This document shows positions 45,268-54,772 of a stretch of DNA of 64,000 nt, one piece after another. Source of the DNA: Mucilaginibacter myungsuensis (GTDB lineage Bacteria; Bacteroidota; Bacteroidia; Sphingobacteriales; Sphingobacteriaceae); the NCBI RefSeq assembly GCF_015222005.1, contig NZ_JADFFL010000006.1, positions 1-64,000 on the forward strand, in the 5' to 3' direction. Each line of letters opens with the position of its first letter. Position 1 is the stretch's first letter. Both the position numbers and the translations under genes were made by a program. The notes under the pieces are model-generated. The model saw nothing but the letters and a program-made list of their open reading frames with translations. It did not search any database and was not told where the DNA came from.

Positions 45268-45895
45268 GAGCATCTGTTGCGATCATCAGTACTAACGGGA
45301 TGGGAGCCACATTCAAGATTGTCCAAAGACTATCCCAAAGCGTTGCTTTCCTGTTGTATATAGCATAGATCTCGTGTCGGTATCTATGCGACGTAAATAT
45401 GGGATATACACCAGTGATCAACTTAATGATCAGCATAGCAGTCCATATATAAACGTATACGATCATTGGCACATATAAATGCCTCACTTCTCTATTGCCA
45501 TAGAGTAAACGGACGTGGGCGAAGCCGAACTCTAATAGATACGCGCTGATGGCCAACAAAGCACATATGCAAGACAATGCTATATTGATCTTAGTAATGG
45601 TTATTCTGTTAAAGTATTGGGTGCAGATCAACATAGACAAGCCTATGCTTAATATGTTAAAACTTAGATGCTGCTCTTCAATGTTGTTAGTGAAAATACC
45701 GATAAGCAGCAATGTTACCGGGACGATAACAATAAACGCATCCCAAAATGTAACGCGAAGGCTTTTTGATTCGCGTTTTCCGTTCTTTAATTTCCGGGTG
45801 CCTTTTTTACGATAATCGTCAATGATCAACTCGATTGGTAAAGCCATGAAGAATAAAGCAAGGCTTATCACTCCAAATATTGATAGTGCTGACAT
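45260..45895 (-). CDS. Hypothetical integral membrane protein
   Basis: No family recognised. The 211-residue product has about six membrane helices (for example GVISLALFFMALPIELII near the N-terminus, WDAFIVIVPVTLLLIGIF and VYVYIWTAMLIIKLITGVY) and a hydrophilic loop rich in Lys/Arg (RKKGTRKLKNGKRESKS). The stop lies 8 bp inside the convergent tag gene. Twin AWDSLWTILNV helix ends the protein. Function unknown. Confidence 0.7.
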   Translation of the reverse strand: MSALSIFGVISLALFFMALPIELIIDDYRKKGTRKLKNGKRESKSLRVTFWDAFIVIVPVTLLLIGIFTNNIEEQHLSFNILSIGLSMLICTQYFNRITITKINIALSCICALLAISAYLLEFGFAHVRLLYGNREVRHLYVPMIVYVYIWTAMLIIKLITGVYPIFTSHRYRHEIYAIYNRKATLWDSLWTILNVAPIPLVLMIATDALI

Positions 45896-45913
45896 GCGAT
45901 AGGATGCGCTTGT

Positions 45914-46798
45914 TTACTTCCTAACCAAACTCGGCAAAACCCCTCTGGCAAAGATATTGGGGTGTTTTTTAATGGCAGCTTCATAATCATCCAGCATGGA
46001 GTTGAAGGCTTTGGCCTTCGGGTTGGGTTGCCCCTCTACCTGGTATTGGAAACTGTAGCCCATAAAAGAGCGGATCAGGAAAGCCTTTAGGTCAAGGTCC
46101 ACGCCGGTATCGTTAAACAAAGCGCCGATGTAGCTTTTATCTAACAGGTAGTCTATCCCAACGTTGGATGATAATTGGTTCACTATTTTAAAGCTAAGGA
46201 CTTTGGCGGCGGCATCGCCATATTTATCAGCGGTGGCGTTATACCCTCTTATCATTTGCACGATCGGGGCCAGCTCGCCCACCAATTGTTCTTTAGCGTA
46301 AAATTTAAAACCTTTAGGCGCATAAACCGGGCCTGTTTTATACATATCTGCATAAAGTGTAAGCGTATCGGTAGTGCCGGGTTTGGTCACTTTAAATAGG
46401 TCGTAATTAACGGCGTCTATCATCACGGTCTTGCGTTGGGTAAAGACCGGTACGGTGCCGTCCTCATACAGATACGTTTTTAGGAAACACTCTATCTGGG
46501 CCGCTATCTTTTTCTGATCGCTCATGTCGGCCTCGTACGCGCCGATCAGTATCGGGTGTGCCGGGGTGGTGCCGTAACCTGCGGGTGCGTCGCCGGCTGC
46601 ATGTGGTAAAACAAAGTGATGGAAAAGTTCATCAGATATGGGCCCGGCAACGTCAAGTTTAGTCGGCTCGGCTTGGGTTGCAGCGGGCTGCTTTTGTGGC
46701 TCGGTGGCAGTTTGTTTAGCTTTGCTTGCAGGTTTGGTTTGCGCCGACGCGGTAATAGCCAGCAGCATTAGGGGAATCAATAGTCTCAGTTTTTTCAT
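45914..46798 (-). CDS. Hypothetical secreted protein
   Basis: A 294-residue exported protein. Signal peptide 1-18 (ITASAQ), then a low-complexity Lys/Ala/Thr/Glu linker (20-47). The globular domain follows with PISDELFHHFVLPHAAG, GAYEADMSDQKKIAAQ and FKFYAKEQLVGELAP. No enzyme motif is evident and the family is unknown to me; similar proteins are typical of Bacteroidetes. It shares a 138-bp divergent upstream region with polA. Confidence 0.7.
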   Translation of the reverse strand: MKKLRLLIPLMLLAITASAQTKPASKAKQTATEPQKQPAATQAEPTKLDVAGPISDELFHHFVLPHAAGDAPAGYGTTPAHPILIGAYEADMSDQKKIAAQIECFLKTYLYEDGTVPVFTQRKTVMIDAVNYDLFKVTKPGTTDTLTLYADMYKTGPVYAPKGFKFYAKEQLVGELAPIVQMIRGYNATADKYGDAAAKVLSFKIVNQLSSNVGIDYLLDKSYIGALFNDTGVDLDLKAFLIRSFMGYSFQYQVEGQPNPKAKAFNSMLDDYEAAIKKHPNIFARGVLPSLVRK

Positions 46799-46936
46799 CG
46801 TTACAATAAACGGTTCAATCTGCGCATAATTATCAACCTATACAAATAATACCGGGGCATCCTGTTAATTTTGACACACTTTTATTCTATAATTGTAAAG
46901 GTCGCCGTAAACAGTGGCCAAAGATCCGATCTGGTT

Positions 46937-49747
46937 ATGAAGAAATTATTCCTGCTTGATGGTATGGCCCTGATCTACCGGGCACACTTTGCTTTAAGTA
47001 AATCCCCGCGCTTTACATCGGGCGGATTAAATACATCGGCCGTGATGGGCTTTACCAACACGCTGCTGGATGTGCTGAAAAAAGAAAAGCCAACGCACAT
47101 GGCCGTGGTGTTCGACACCGACGCGCCGACCGAACGCCATACCGAATTTGCCGATTACAAAGGGCACCGCGAGGCCATGCCCGAGGATCTGAGCAAAGCC
47201 CTCCCTTATATCTTTAAAGTGGTGTTAGGCTTCAATATCCCGCTGATCACATCCGACGGTTACGAGGCCGACGACATTATCGGTACCCTGGCCAAAAAGG
47301 CCGAGAAGGAAGGTTATCAGGTTTATTGTATGACGCCTGACAAGGATTTTGCCCAGTTGGTGTCCGACAATATCTTCATTTACAAACCTGCCCGTATGGG
47401 TAACGATATGGAGATATTGGGCGTGAAAGAGGTATTGGCCAAATGGGAGATCGAAAAGGTAGAACAGGTGATCGATATCCTTGGCCTTTGGGGCGACGCG
47501 GTGGATAATATCCCCGGCATCCCGGGCATTGGTGAGAAGACCGCCAAATCGCTGATCAAAACTTATGGGTCGATGGAGAACATCATTGCCAACAGTCATG
47601 AATTAAAAGGCAAACAACGAGAAAACGTAGAGAACTTTGCCGAACAAGGCCTGCTATCGAAACGCTTAGCCACCATCAACCTAAATGTTCCTGTAGAACT
47701 GGATGAGGCCGGACTGGAAATGTGCGCGCCAAGTAAAGAACTGTTAGAGCCGCTTTTTGCAGAGTTAGAATTCAGGACTTTAGGTCGACGTGTTTTTGGC
47801 GATGATTTTAGCGTTACCCAGATCAATGCCGTTGGCGGTACGCAGATAGATATGTTCGGCGCCCCGGTAGCCGAGGGCCGGACTACCATGCAAGTAGAGG
47901 TGAAGGACATTGCCGAAGCGCCGCAGAAACCTGCTAAAAATATCCATAATACGGAGCACACTTACCATTTGGTGGATACGCCCGAAAAACGCGCGGAACT
48001 GATCGCATTGTTGAGCCAGCAAAGTAGTTTCTGTTTCGATACCGAGACCACGGGCACGGACGCTAATAATTGCGATATGGTAGGATTATCATTCGCAATT
48101 AAACCGGGCGAGGGTTGGTACGTGCCTGTAGAGGCCGTACGGGAGGATTGCCAAAAAGTGGTGGATGAATTTAAAGCCGTATTAGAGAACCCTGCCATTG
48201 CCAAGATCGGTCAGAACGTGAAATATGACGTGATGGTATTGAAATGGTACGGCGTTGAGGTGAAGGGCGACATTTTTGATACCATGATGGCGCATTACAT
48301 TATAGATCCGGATACCCGCCATGGCATGGATGTACTATCTGAAAATTACCTGGGCTATACCCCGGTATCGATCACCGAACTGATCGGTCCGAAAGGGAAG
48401 AATCAGGGCAGTATGCGCGATGTGGAACTGGAAAAGATCAAAGAATATGCTGCCGAAGATGCTGACATCACCCTGCAACTGAAGAATGTTTTTGAGCCTA
48501 AAATAAAAGAAGCTGGGGGCGAAAAGCTGATACACGAGGTGGAACACCCGCTGATCTATGTATTAGCCGATATGGAATATGAAGGTGTCAGGATAGACGA
48601 AGGCGCGCTGAAAGAGTTCTCGAGAACCTTAGAGACAGACATTATAGGTCTTGAAAAAACTGTATACGAAAAGGCCGGTGTACGCTTCAACATCGCGTCG
48701 CCAAAGCAATTGGGCGAGGTGCTGTTCGAGAAACTGATGCTTGATCCAAAAGCAAAAAAAACCAAGACCGGCCAATACCAGACCGGCGAGGATGTGTTGA
48801 TGGGCTTGGCCAATAAAAGTGATATCGTTAGAGATATTTTAGATTTCCGTCAGTTGCAAAAATTAAAGTCGACCTATGTTGATGCTTTGCCGCTGATGAT
48901 CAATAAAAAGACCGGTCGTGTGCATACCTCCTACAACCAGGCGGTGGCTGCTACGGGCAGATTAAGTTCCAACAACCCTAACCTGCAAAATATCCCCATC
49001 CGTACCGAACGTGGCCGCGAGGTACGTAAGGCTTTCATCCCAAGGGACGAGAACCACATCCTGGTATCAGCGGATTATTCGCAGATCGAGCTCCGCATTA
49101 TTGCCGAGATAAGCCGGGATGTGAACATGCGCCAGGCATTTATCGATAACCTGGATATCCACACTGCCACTGCTGCCAATGTTTACGGTGTTGCGCTGGA
49201 TGAGGTAGATAGCACCATGCGCCGCAACGCCAAGGCGGTTAACTTCGGTATCATTTACGGGCAGTCAGCCTTTGGTTTATCGCAAAGTTTGGGCATCCCG
49301 CGTAAGGAGGCTGCCGATATTATTGAGCAGTATTTTATCCAGTTCCCGGGCATCAAGAACTACATGGCGGATACCATGAATTTTGCCCGCGAGAACGGTT
49401 ATGTGACCACGCTGATGGGCCGCCGCCGTTATTTGCGCGATATCAATTCGGCTAACCAGACCGTACGTGGTTTTGCGGAACGAAATGCGATAAACGCCCC
49501 GATCCAAGGTTCGGCCGCGGATATGATCAAGATCGCCATGATCAACATCCAGCGCGAAATAAAAGCACAAGGACTACGCTCAAAAATGACCATGCAGGTA
49601 CATGATGAGTTGGTTTTTGATGTAGTACGCGACGAGCTGGCCCTGATCAAACCTATCATTGAACACAACATGAAGACCGCCATTAAGACCGAGGTGCCTA
49701 TTGTAGTAGAAATAGGTACAGGGGAGAATTGGCTGGAGGCGCATTAA
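46937..49747 (+). CDS. polA: DNA polymerase I
   Basis: Replicative repair polymerase, 936 residues from ATG 46937. The 5'-3' exonuclease domain (about 1-290) has LLDGMALIYRAHFAL and DKDFAQLV. The 3'-5' proofreading domain (about 350-540) looks active: FDTETTGTD, GQNVKYDVM and YAAEDAD. The polymerase domain has DYSQIELRIIAEIS (motif A), RRNAKAVNFGIIYGQ (motif B) and MQVHDELVFDV (motif C). The upstream in-frame extension (starting at 46871) is rejected as it precedes the normal family N-terminus. Confidence 0.97.
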   Translation: MKKLFLLDGMALIYRAHFALSKSPRFTSGGLNTSAVMGFTNTLLDVLKKEKPTHMAVVFDTDAPTERHTEFADYKGHREAMPEDLSKALPYIFKVVLGFNIPLITSDGYEADDIIGTLAKKAEKEGYQVYCMTPDKDFAQLVSDNIFIYKPARMGNDMEILGVKEVLAKWEIEKVEQVIDILGLWGDAVDNIPGIPGIGEKTAKSLIKTYGSMENIIANSHELKGKQRENVENFAEQGLLSKRLATINLNVPVELDEAGLEMCAPSKELLEPLFAELEFRTLGRRVFGDDFSVTQINAVGGTQIDMFGAPVAEGRTTMQVEVKDIAEAPQKPAKNIHNTEHTYHLVDTPEKRAELIALLSQQSSFCFDTETTGTDANNCDMVGLSFAIKPGEGWYVPVEAVREDCQKVVDEFKAVLENPAIAKIGQNVKYDVMVLKWYGVEVKGDIFDTMMAHYIIDPDTRHGMDVLSENYLGYTPVSITELIGPKGKNQGSMRDVELEKIKEYAAEDADITLQLKNVFEPKIKEAGGEKLIHEVEHPLIYVLADMEYEGVRIDEGALKEFSRTLETDIIGLEKTVYEKAGVRFNIASPKQLGEVLFEKLMLDPKAKKTKTGQYQTGEDVLMGLANKSDIVRDILDFRQLQKLKSTYVDALPLMINKKTGRVHTSYNQAVAATGRLSSNNPNLQNIPIRTERGREVRKAFIPRDENHILVSADYSQIELRIIAEISRDVNMRQAFIDNLDIHTATAANVYGVALDEVDSTMRRNAKAVNFGIIYGQSAFGLSQSLGIPRKEAADIIEQYFIQFPGIKNYMADTMNFARENGYVTTLMGRRRYLRDINSANQTVRGFAERNAINAPIQGSAADMIKIAMINIQREIKAQGLRSKMTMQVHDELVFDVVRDELALIKPIIEHNMKTAIKTEVPIVVEIGTGENWLEAH

Positions 49748-49838
49748 GCGAGAAGGAATTCGAAAGGCGGAATGTGAAATGCGAAATGACGTTAATGCAG
49801 CGTAGGATTTCCGGCCTATGCATACAAAAAAAGCTTTA

Positions 49839-50182
49839 AAGTCTCGCTTCCCCGCTTGAGCGGGGTCAGGGGTGTGTCCTTCGTTTGCACGGTCGGCGAA
49901 AGGACACACCCCTATTAAAGGTCCTGCCGGATGTTCGTCCGGTGTTTCCCCGCTCAAGCGCTATCGTGTGGACACATCTTTTTAGATGAGAAAATTTCCT
50001 TGTCCCAACGGCCTCGGAGAGGCTACCCTTATTCCAATTGCATGTCCGATCTGCGTAGCGCAGAAGGGTAGCACCTACGGCGCATTACTTATTGTCCGGT
50101 TCTTTCTACAAACAGGTAGCCCTTACAGGGCAAGAAAAAAATGTGTCCACACGATAGGCTCAAGCGGGGAGACTCAGGCTTG
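49839..50182 (+). repeat. Dispersed structured repeat, copy B, interrupted by a miniature element
   Basis: Reads AAGTCTCGCTTCCCCGCTTG...GGGGTCAGGGGTGTGTCC...GGACACACCCCT as the reverse of copy A (34422-34557). It is broken at 49960/50158 by a 197-bp insertion flanked by the 9-bp duplication GCTCAAGCG. Removing insertion and one duplication leaves about 138 bp, the size of copy A. Confidence 0.9.
49961..50157. mobile_element. 197-bp miniature inverted-repeat element (MITE-like)
   Basis: Perfect 17-bp terminal inverted repeats CTATCGTGTGGACACAT (49961-49977) and ATGTGTCCACACGATAG (50141-50157), with direct duplications GCTCAAGCG on both sides (49952-49960 and 50158-50166). No transposase reading frame fits inside. 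The interior has further internal repeats (GGCTACCCTT/AAGGGTAGC; AGGTAGCCCTTACAGGGC). It is a non-autonomous element; its parent transposase is not in the window. A 9-bp duplication is compatible with several IS families. Confidence 0.9.
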
Positions 50183-50298
50183 TTCTTCATCGTCAACGGT
50201 TGGACCCCATATATAACAGCATCATCTCATCAGACAGCCCATGACAGTTTTACCCCCGGAAGATCGCAGCTTTGGGTAAACCAATTCATTACCAACCT

Positions 50299-51501
50299 AT
50301 GGGCATCCATATCTATCGTGCAATGCTGTGCATCTTTTGTGGGGTGCTGATCAACAGCTACGCATCAGCGCAAACCGCTAAAACAACACCGCCCCGCAAA
50401 TACGACATCGCTGCGTTCCTTTATCCGGCTTACGTAGCCGACGACCCACGCCTGCGCCCGTTCTGGCCTAAAGGTATCGGGGAATGGGAAACGGTCACCA
50501 GCGTTCAGGACAGGTTCCCGGGATTTTATTGGGATAGGAAACCGACCTGGGGCACCATCAATGAGGCTGATCCGTCGGTAATGGCGATGGAGATAAACGA
50601 GGCTACCAAGCATGGGGTCAACGTTTTTATTTTTGATTGGTATTGGTACGATGGTCGCCCGTTCATGGAGACCACCCTCAACAATGGTTTCCTGAAGGCC
50701 GACAATAAGGATAAGATGAAGTTTTACCTGATGTGGGCCAATCACGATGTGGTGAATACCTGGGATGTGCGCTTGAACAAATACAACGAGGATAACGTGA
50801 TCTGGCAGGGCAAGGTTAGCCGCGATGAGTTCGAGAAGATCTGCAAACGCAACATCGAGAAATATTTTAAGCAACCTAACTATTATAAAATAGACGGCAA
50901 GCCGGTGTTCATGATCTACGATATCCCTCAGCTGATATCAGGCCTGGGTGGTATCGAGCAGACTGCGGCGGCGTTGAAGTGGTTTAAAGAAGAGACCATC
51001 CGCGCGGGCTTCCCCGGGCTTGACCTGCAGCTGACCATGTGGGGCATCAACCTAAATTATAGCGGCTTTGATGGCAGCAAGACCGAAAAACCGCAGAATG
51101 CCTTTGTGAAAAAGTTGGGCTTCACCAGCGCTACACATTATCAATTCGCCCATTTTACCAACGTAAACGAGGATTACCTGAAGATAATGGAGAGCGTAAA
51201 GAAAGAATGGGATAACATTGACAAGAATTTTGAACTGAAATATTACCCGCATGTAAGTGTGGGTTGGGATAATAGTCCGCGTACCGGGAGAAGCGCGGTA
51301 GTAAAGAACAACACCCCCGCCAACTTTGCCAAAGCCCTGCGCGATGCCAAAGCCTTTGCCGACGCCCACCCCAAGCAAGTGCCGCTCATTACCATCAATA
51401 GCTGGAACGAATGGACCGAGACCAGTTACCTGCAACCAGACAATGTTTATGGCTACGGATATCTGAAAGCTATTAAGGAAATTTTTGTTGATCAGAAGTA
51501 G
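50299..51501 (+). CDS. Secreted GH99/WbsX-like protein
   Basis: About 400 residues, start at 50299 (MGIHIYRAMLCIFCGVLINSYASAQ) with a signal peptide; 50323 is a possible later start. The (beta/alpha) domain matches the WbsX/GH99-like family: FLYPAYVADDPRLRPF, WETV, NVFIFDWYWYDG, INSWNEWTE and YLQPD. Members act on mannose-type glycans as endo-mannosidases or glycosyltransferase partners; the ligand here is unknown. It stands alone and is convergent with the next gene. A transposable or structured repeat region lies upstream. Confidence 0.83.
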   Translation: MGIHIYRAMLCIFCGVLINSYASAQTAKTTPPRKYDIAAFLYPAYVADDPRLRPFWPKGIGEWETVTSVQDRFPGFYWDRKPTWGTINEADPSVMAMEINEATKHGVNVFIFDWYWYDGRPFMETTLNNGFLKADNKDKMKFYLMWANHDVVNTWDVRLNKYNEDNVIWQGKVSRDEFEKICKRNIEKYFKQPNYYKIDGKPVFMIYDIPQLISGLGGIEQTAAALKWFKEETIRAGFPGLDLQLTMWGINLNYSGFDGSKTEKPQNAFVKKLGFTSATHYQFAHFTNVNEDYLKIMESVKKEWDNIDKNFELKYYPHVSVGWDNSPRTGRSAVVKNNTPANFAKALRDAKAFADAHPKQVPLITINSWNEWTETSYLQPDNVYGYGYLKAIKEIFVDQK

Positions 51502-51509
51502 ACCTTTTG

Positions 51510-52616
51510 CTATTGTGTAGTCGCCACCGGCGGCTGATACTCAAAAGGCACCTGATCGCCCATTCGTTTGCGGCCCCAATAACCTTGTATCAAAAAGCTG
51601 CGGAAGTTGACATAGCTGCCGCGGCTATCGATCACCGCCTCGGGCAGGTACAGATTGATCACCGTACCGTCGTTCGCTAACTGCAGGCGCTTAGCGGTTG
51701 AATCAGCTTGAGGGTTGACGGTATAATTGGCCGCTTTTTTAGGGTCGTGCCTAACCATCCACGAGGTAAATTTCATGGAGATGAACGATGTATCGATCAC
51801 ATTAACTATCGTATCAAAGTTTAACGGACGGGGGTCAACAGCAAGCACCCGGCTAATGCCAACCGGTTGCATATAAAGCTGATGTGCCAAAAAACCTTCC
51901 TGTTGCACGGTATTATAATACACCGACCGCAAAAAATGTCTTAAAGATCCGGTATATGTTTCCTTTCGGTTCTTTGCCCAAAACTGCTTTTGCTCTTCGG
52001 GGCCGTCCAGTTCTTCAAAGCTGGCTTCGCCGTCGTAATTAGCCCGTTTGTTGTTGGTGTTGTATTCGAAATATTTAAGCAGGTAACGAATACGATAACC
52101 TAAACGTTTATTCTCAATGATCATAAACTCGTCGGCATCTGCTTTAAGATAGTTCTTTTGCGTACTGAAATTAATGACCCGCGGATTTAGGATGGTGCAA
52201 CCCTTGCCGTTATCAGACATACCCAAGAATGCTTCTTGAAATATCTTAAAATACTCATCGAAGCGGTCGCCCTTGCCAATTTTTACTTCGTTAAGCATTA
52301 CGGGCTTCAACTTCATATTTACGGTAACCTCCACCGGTTTTGCATGGATAAGCACGTTTTGACTGTAAGGCGCATAGCCTAACGACTGTACCGACAACTG
52401 GTAAGTCCCTGGCTCCAGATAATTAAAGCTGAACTCGCCCGCCTCGTTACTGCCGGTGATACGTTTGGTGCCGCCGATAAATACCGTAGCCGAGTGGAGC
52501 GGGTGCCCTTTATCATCCAGCACTTTCCCCGAAAGTGTATAGGTACCCTGGCCAATGGCAAGGTTGGTAATTAAAACAAAAACGACGAAAAGCAGGCGTT
52601 GCAGGTTAGGTCTCAT
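51510..52616 (-). CDS. CarboxypepD_reg-like secreted protein, paralogue 1
   Basis: One of three paralogues in this window (also 57891 and 59053). 368 residues: signal peptide (ending LAIGQ), a carboxypeptidase-D regulatory-like Ig domain (about 24-105, GKVLDDKGHPLHSATVFIGG) and a conserved 250-residue C-terminal domain. The latter contains AFLGMSDNGKGCTILNP, FMIIENKRLGYRIRYLLKYF and EAVIDSRGSYVNFRSFLIQG. The family has no known enzyme motif. It lacks an outer-membrane barrel or plug. It is separated by a 250-bp gap from the divergent histidine-kinase gene. Confidence 0.85.
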   Translation of the reverse strand: MRPNLQRLLFVVFVLITNLAIGQGTYTLSGKVLDDKGHPLHSATVFIGGTKRITGSNEAGEFSFNYLEPGTYQLSVQSLGYAPYSQNVLIHAKPVEVTVNMKLKPVMLNEVKIGKGDRFDEYFKIFQEAFLGMSDNGKGCTILNPRVINFSTQKNYLKADADEFMIIENKRLGYRIRYLLKYFEYNTNNKRANYDGEASFEELDGPEEQKQFWAKNRKETYTGSLRHFLRSVYYNTVQQEGFLAHQLYMQPVGISRVLAVDPRPLNFDTIVNVIDTSFISMKFTSWMVRHDPKKAANYTVNPQADSTAKRLQLANDGTVINLYLPEAVIDSRGSYVNFRSFLIQGYWGRKRMGDQVPFEYQPPVATTQ

Positions 52617-52866
52617 AAATAGGTTGATGAAGGGAAACAGGTTAAAGGTAGTACGTTATAAGGTATTTAACAAAAAGTAGCTCAAGAGGTTTAACAACAT
52701 TATTCAATAGCTGCTGCCTATCATCTGCACATTTTTCATTTGCATATCAAAGATCGTCCGTTTACTGATCCGCAGCGGCCATATACTGTTTGTGCATTGC
52801 CGCCCCGGTGCCTAATTGGCAGCTTTACATCAGCAAAACAAATATTAACTTAACACCGATCAGATC

Positions 52867-54651
52867 ATGAAGAAAATTAGCAGACTTATAACATTATTGA
52901 TCTTAGTTGCCGGGCTTACCGGGCGCGGCGTATATGCCCAGGGCAATAAACAGAAAGAGTATAGCGACACCGTAACAGTTGATACTACAGCTTCCCGTAA
53001 AGCGCATAAACTTATCGAGTACAGAAGAGGTGAGCAGATCAATGCTTTGAGAAAAGACCATTATTTTCAACATTCTCTCTTTGATGAAATTTTGGGTGTC
53101 CGTTATAATGGCGGTGTGCGTTCGGCCGATTTTGAGGTTTACGAAGGGACTACCATCGGCCGAAGTGTGATCATAAGCGGAGTTTGCCCTGTAGAGTTTT
53201 CGGCGCTGGGCATTACACCGCAAACCGCCGCCGACTTTCTTTACCACGTGGTATTAGACGACCGCAAAGAACTGGTAGGTTGGACCAAACCTTCGGTATT
53301 TAAAAACACACCCGATGGAACGGCTTATGCCTACTTGGGAAAATTTAGTTATCCTGGGCATTTATTGAAGATAGAGATACAAAGCGTAAAAAATTATGCC
53401 CGCCGAGGCCAGTTTACCGTAGACTGGCGAAAAATTTCAGCGCCCAAAGTTAGTGGTACCATTCAATATATCTCGCGACGGTTCCCGATACCGGATAACG
53501 AGTTGATCGGCAGAAGCTTGACCGAGCTTAAACAAGTAACGGTCCCGATCGCTAAGACATGGGTGAACAGTAAATGGAGAATAGATAAAGAGAAGACCGT
53601 TGTGACCGATTTTTTAGCGACCACCGACAAGAACGACCCGAAACTTCGCCTGGCCGATTCAATTAAAAAATTACTATTCCTGATCAATAATTCGTGGCGG
53701 CCATATTATTATAAAGTGAGTTTGAAACGTACGGTGGATGGCATTACCGACAGCATTAACCTTGGCCAGACAACTTATGGGTTTGAATTATATAAAGAGT
53801 TTTGGGACAGACCGGGGGAATACCGGATCTACTTCACCCCCAAACTGGTCAAACCGGGCGGTAACCCGATCATCCTCCGGCGGGATCTGGCTACCAGTAT
53901 TAAATTCACTGTTCTGCCCGCACTCTCGCACACTTATACTTTGCCTTTAAAAACGGTAGCCTACATTGTGCTTATCATTGTAACTACCGGGGCATTCATG
54001 TTCGTAATGTACCGCTCAGGGCAAAAACGTAAGCTGGCGGCCGAGGCAAAAGATAAGCAAGTGGCTATGCTGCAGCTGGCATCGGTGCGCTCGCAACTGA
54101 ACCCGCATTTTATATTCAATGCCCTGGCGGGGATACAGAACCTGATGAACAAGAATGAGGTTGAGAACGCTAACAAGTACTTGAGCCGCTTTGCCCGCCT
54201 CACCCGCAATATTTTGGATGATGGAAATAAAGAACTAACATCGATAGAAAAAGAGACCGCCTTGCTCACCGATTATCTGCAAATGGAGCAGACCCGCTTT
54301 GGTTTTAGTTTCAGTATAGATGTAGATGCGAATGTAGACCAGCTGACCGAAATACCCGCCATGCTGTTACAACCCTTTGCCGAGAATGCGGTAAAACACG
54401 GGGTTTCGGCACTAAAAGATAAAGGCATTATCAAAATAAGTATCACTAAACAAGGCCCTGATCTGCTGCTGACCGTACAGGATAACGGCAGTGGTTTTGC
54501 AAACGACCAGGCCGATGGCATGGGCTTTAAACTATGCCGCGAGCGTATTGCTCTGCTGAACACCATTTACAAAAAGAGCAGTATCTTGCTTAAACAAACC
54601 AGCGGCAACGCGGGTACGTTGATCAGTATTGAATTGAGGGGTTGGGTGTAA
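52867..54651 (+). CDS. LytS-type sensor histidine kinase with an unrecognised periplasmic domain
   Basis: Membrane sensor kinase, 594 residues. Signal peptide (1-24), a periplasmic region of about 330 residues (25-360) of no family known to me, one membrane helix (about 363-382), then the His_kinase domain with the phosphoacceptor H414 in SQLNPHFIFNALAG and a C-terminal ATPase domain with NAVKHG and DNGSGF. Such kinases pair with LytTR regulators; one follows 121 bp downstream. The periplasmic domain contains VYEGTTIGRSVIISGVCPVE and two NELIGR/TELKQ-type motifs. Ligand unknown. Confidence 0.88.
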   Translation: MKKISRLITLLILVAGLTGRGVYAQGNKQKEYSDTVTVDTTASRKAHKLIEYRRGEQINALRKDHYFQHSLFDEILGVRYNGGVRSADFEVYEGTTIGRSVIISGVCPVEFSALGITPQTAADFLYHVVLDDRKELVGWTKPSVFKNTPDGTAYAYLGKFSYPGHLLKIEIQSVKNYARRGQFTVDWRKISAPKVSGTIQYISRRFPIPDNELIGRSLTELKQVTVPIAKTWVNSKWRIDKEKTVVTDFLATTDKNDPKLRLADSIKKLLFLINNSWRPYYYKVSLKRTVDGITDSINLGQTTYGFELYKEFWDRPGEYRIYFTPKLVKPGGNPIILRRDLATSIKFTVLPALSHTYTLPLKTVAYIVLIIVTTGAFMFVMYRSGQKRKLAAEAKDKQVAMLQLASVRSQLNPHFIFNALAGIQNLMNKNEVENANKYLSRFARLTRNILDDGNKELTSIEKETALLTDYLQMEQTRFGFSFSIDVDANVDQLTEIPAMLLQPFAENAVKHGVSALKDKGIIKISITKQGPDLLLTVQDNGSGFANDQADGMGFKLCRERIALLNTIYKKSSILLKQTSGNAGTLISIELRGWV

Positions 54652-54681
54652 TTCCTGTATCAAGTTTATTTTACCACAAAC

Positions 54682-54738
54682 GTCACAAAGGTTTTCACAG
54701 AACACAATGCTGTTTATGCGATAGAAGGCCTTTGTGAC
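54682..54738. repeat. Inverted repeat GTCACAAAGG / CCTTTGTGAC
   Basis: Ten-bp arms (54682-54691, 54729-54738) enclose 37 nt between the kinase and regulator genes; similar ACAAAGG repeats are common spacer DNA in this phylum. It could affect the coupling of the two genes. Confidence 0.5.
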
Positions 54739-54772
54739 CTTTTTGGTTAAATTCAACAACGCAAGACAAAAA

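Noticed and set aside
51501..51550. A GTCGCCACCGGCGGC hairpin as terminator between convergent genes
   Set aside because: It lies within the stop region of a coding sequence and has no T run.
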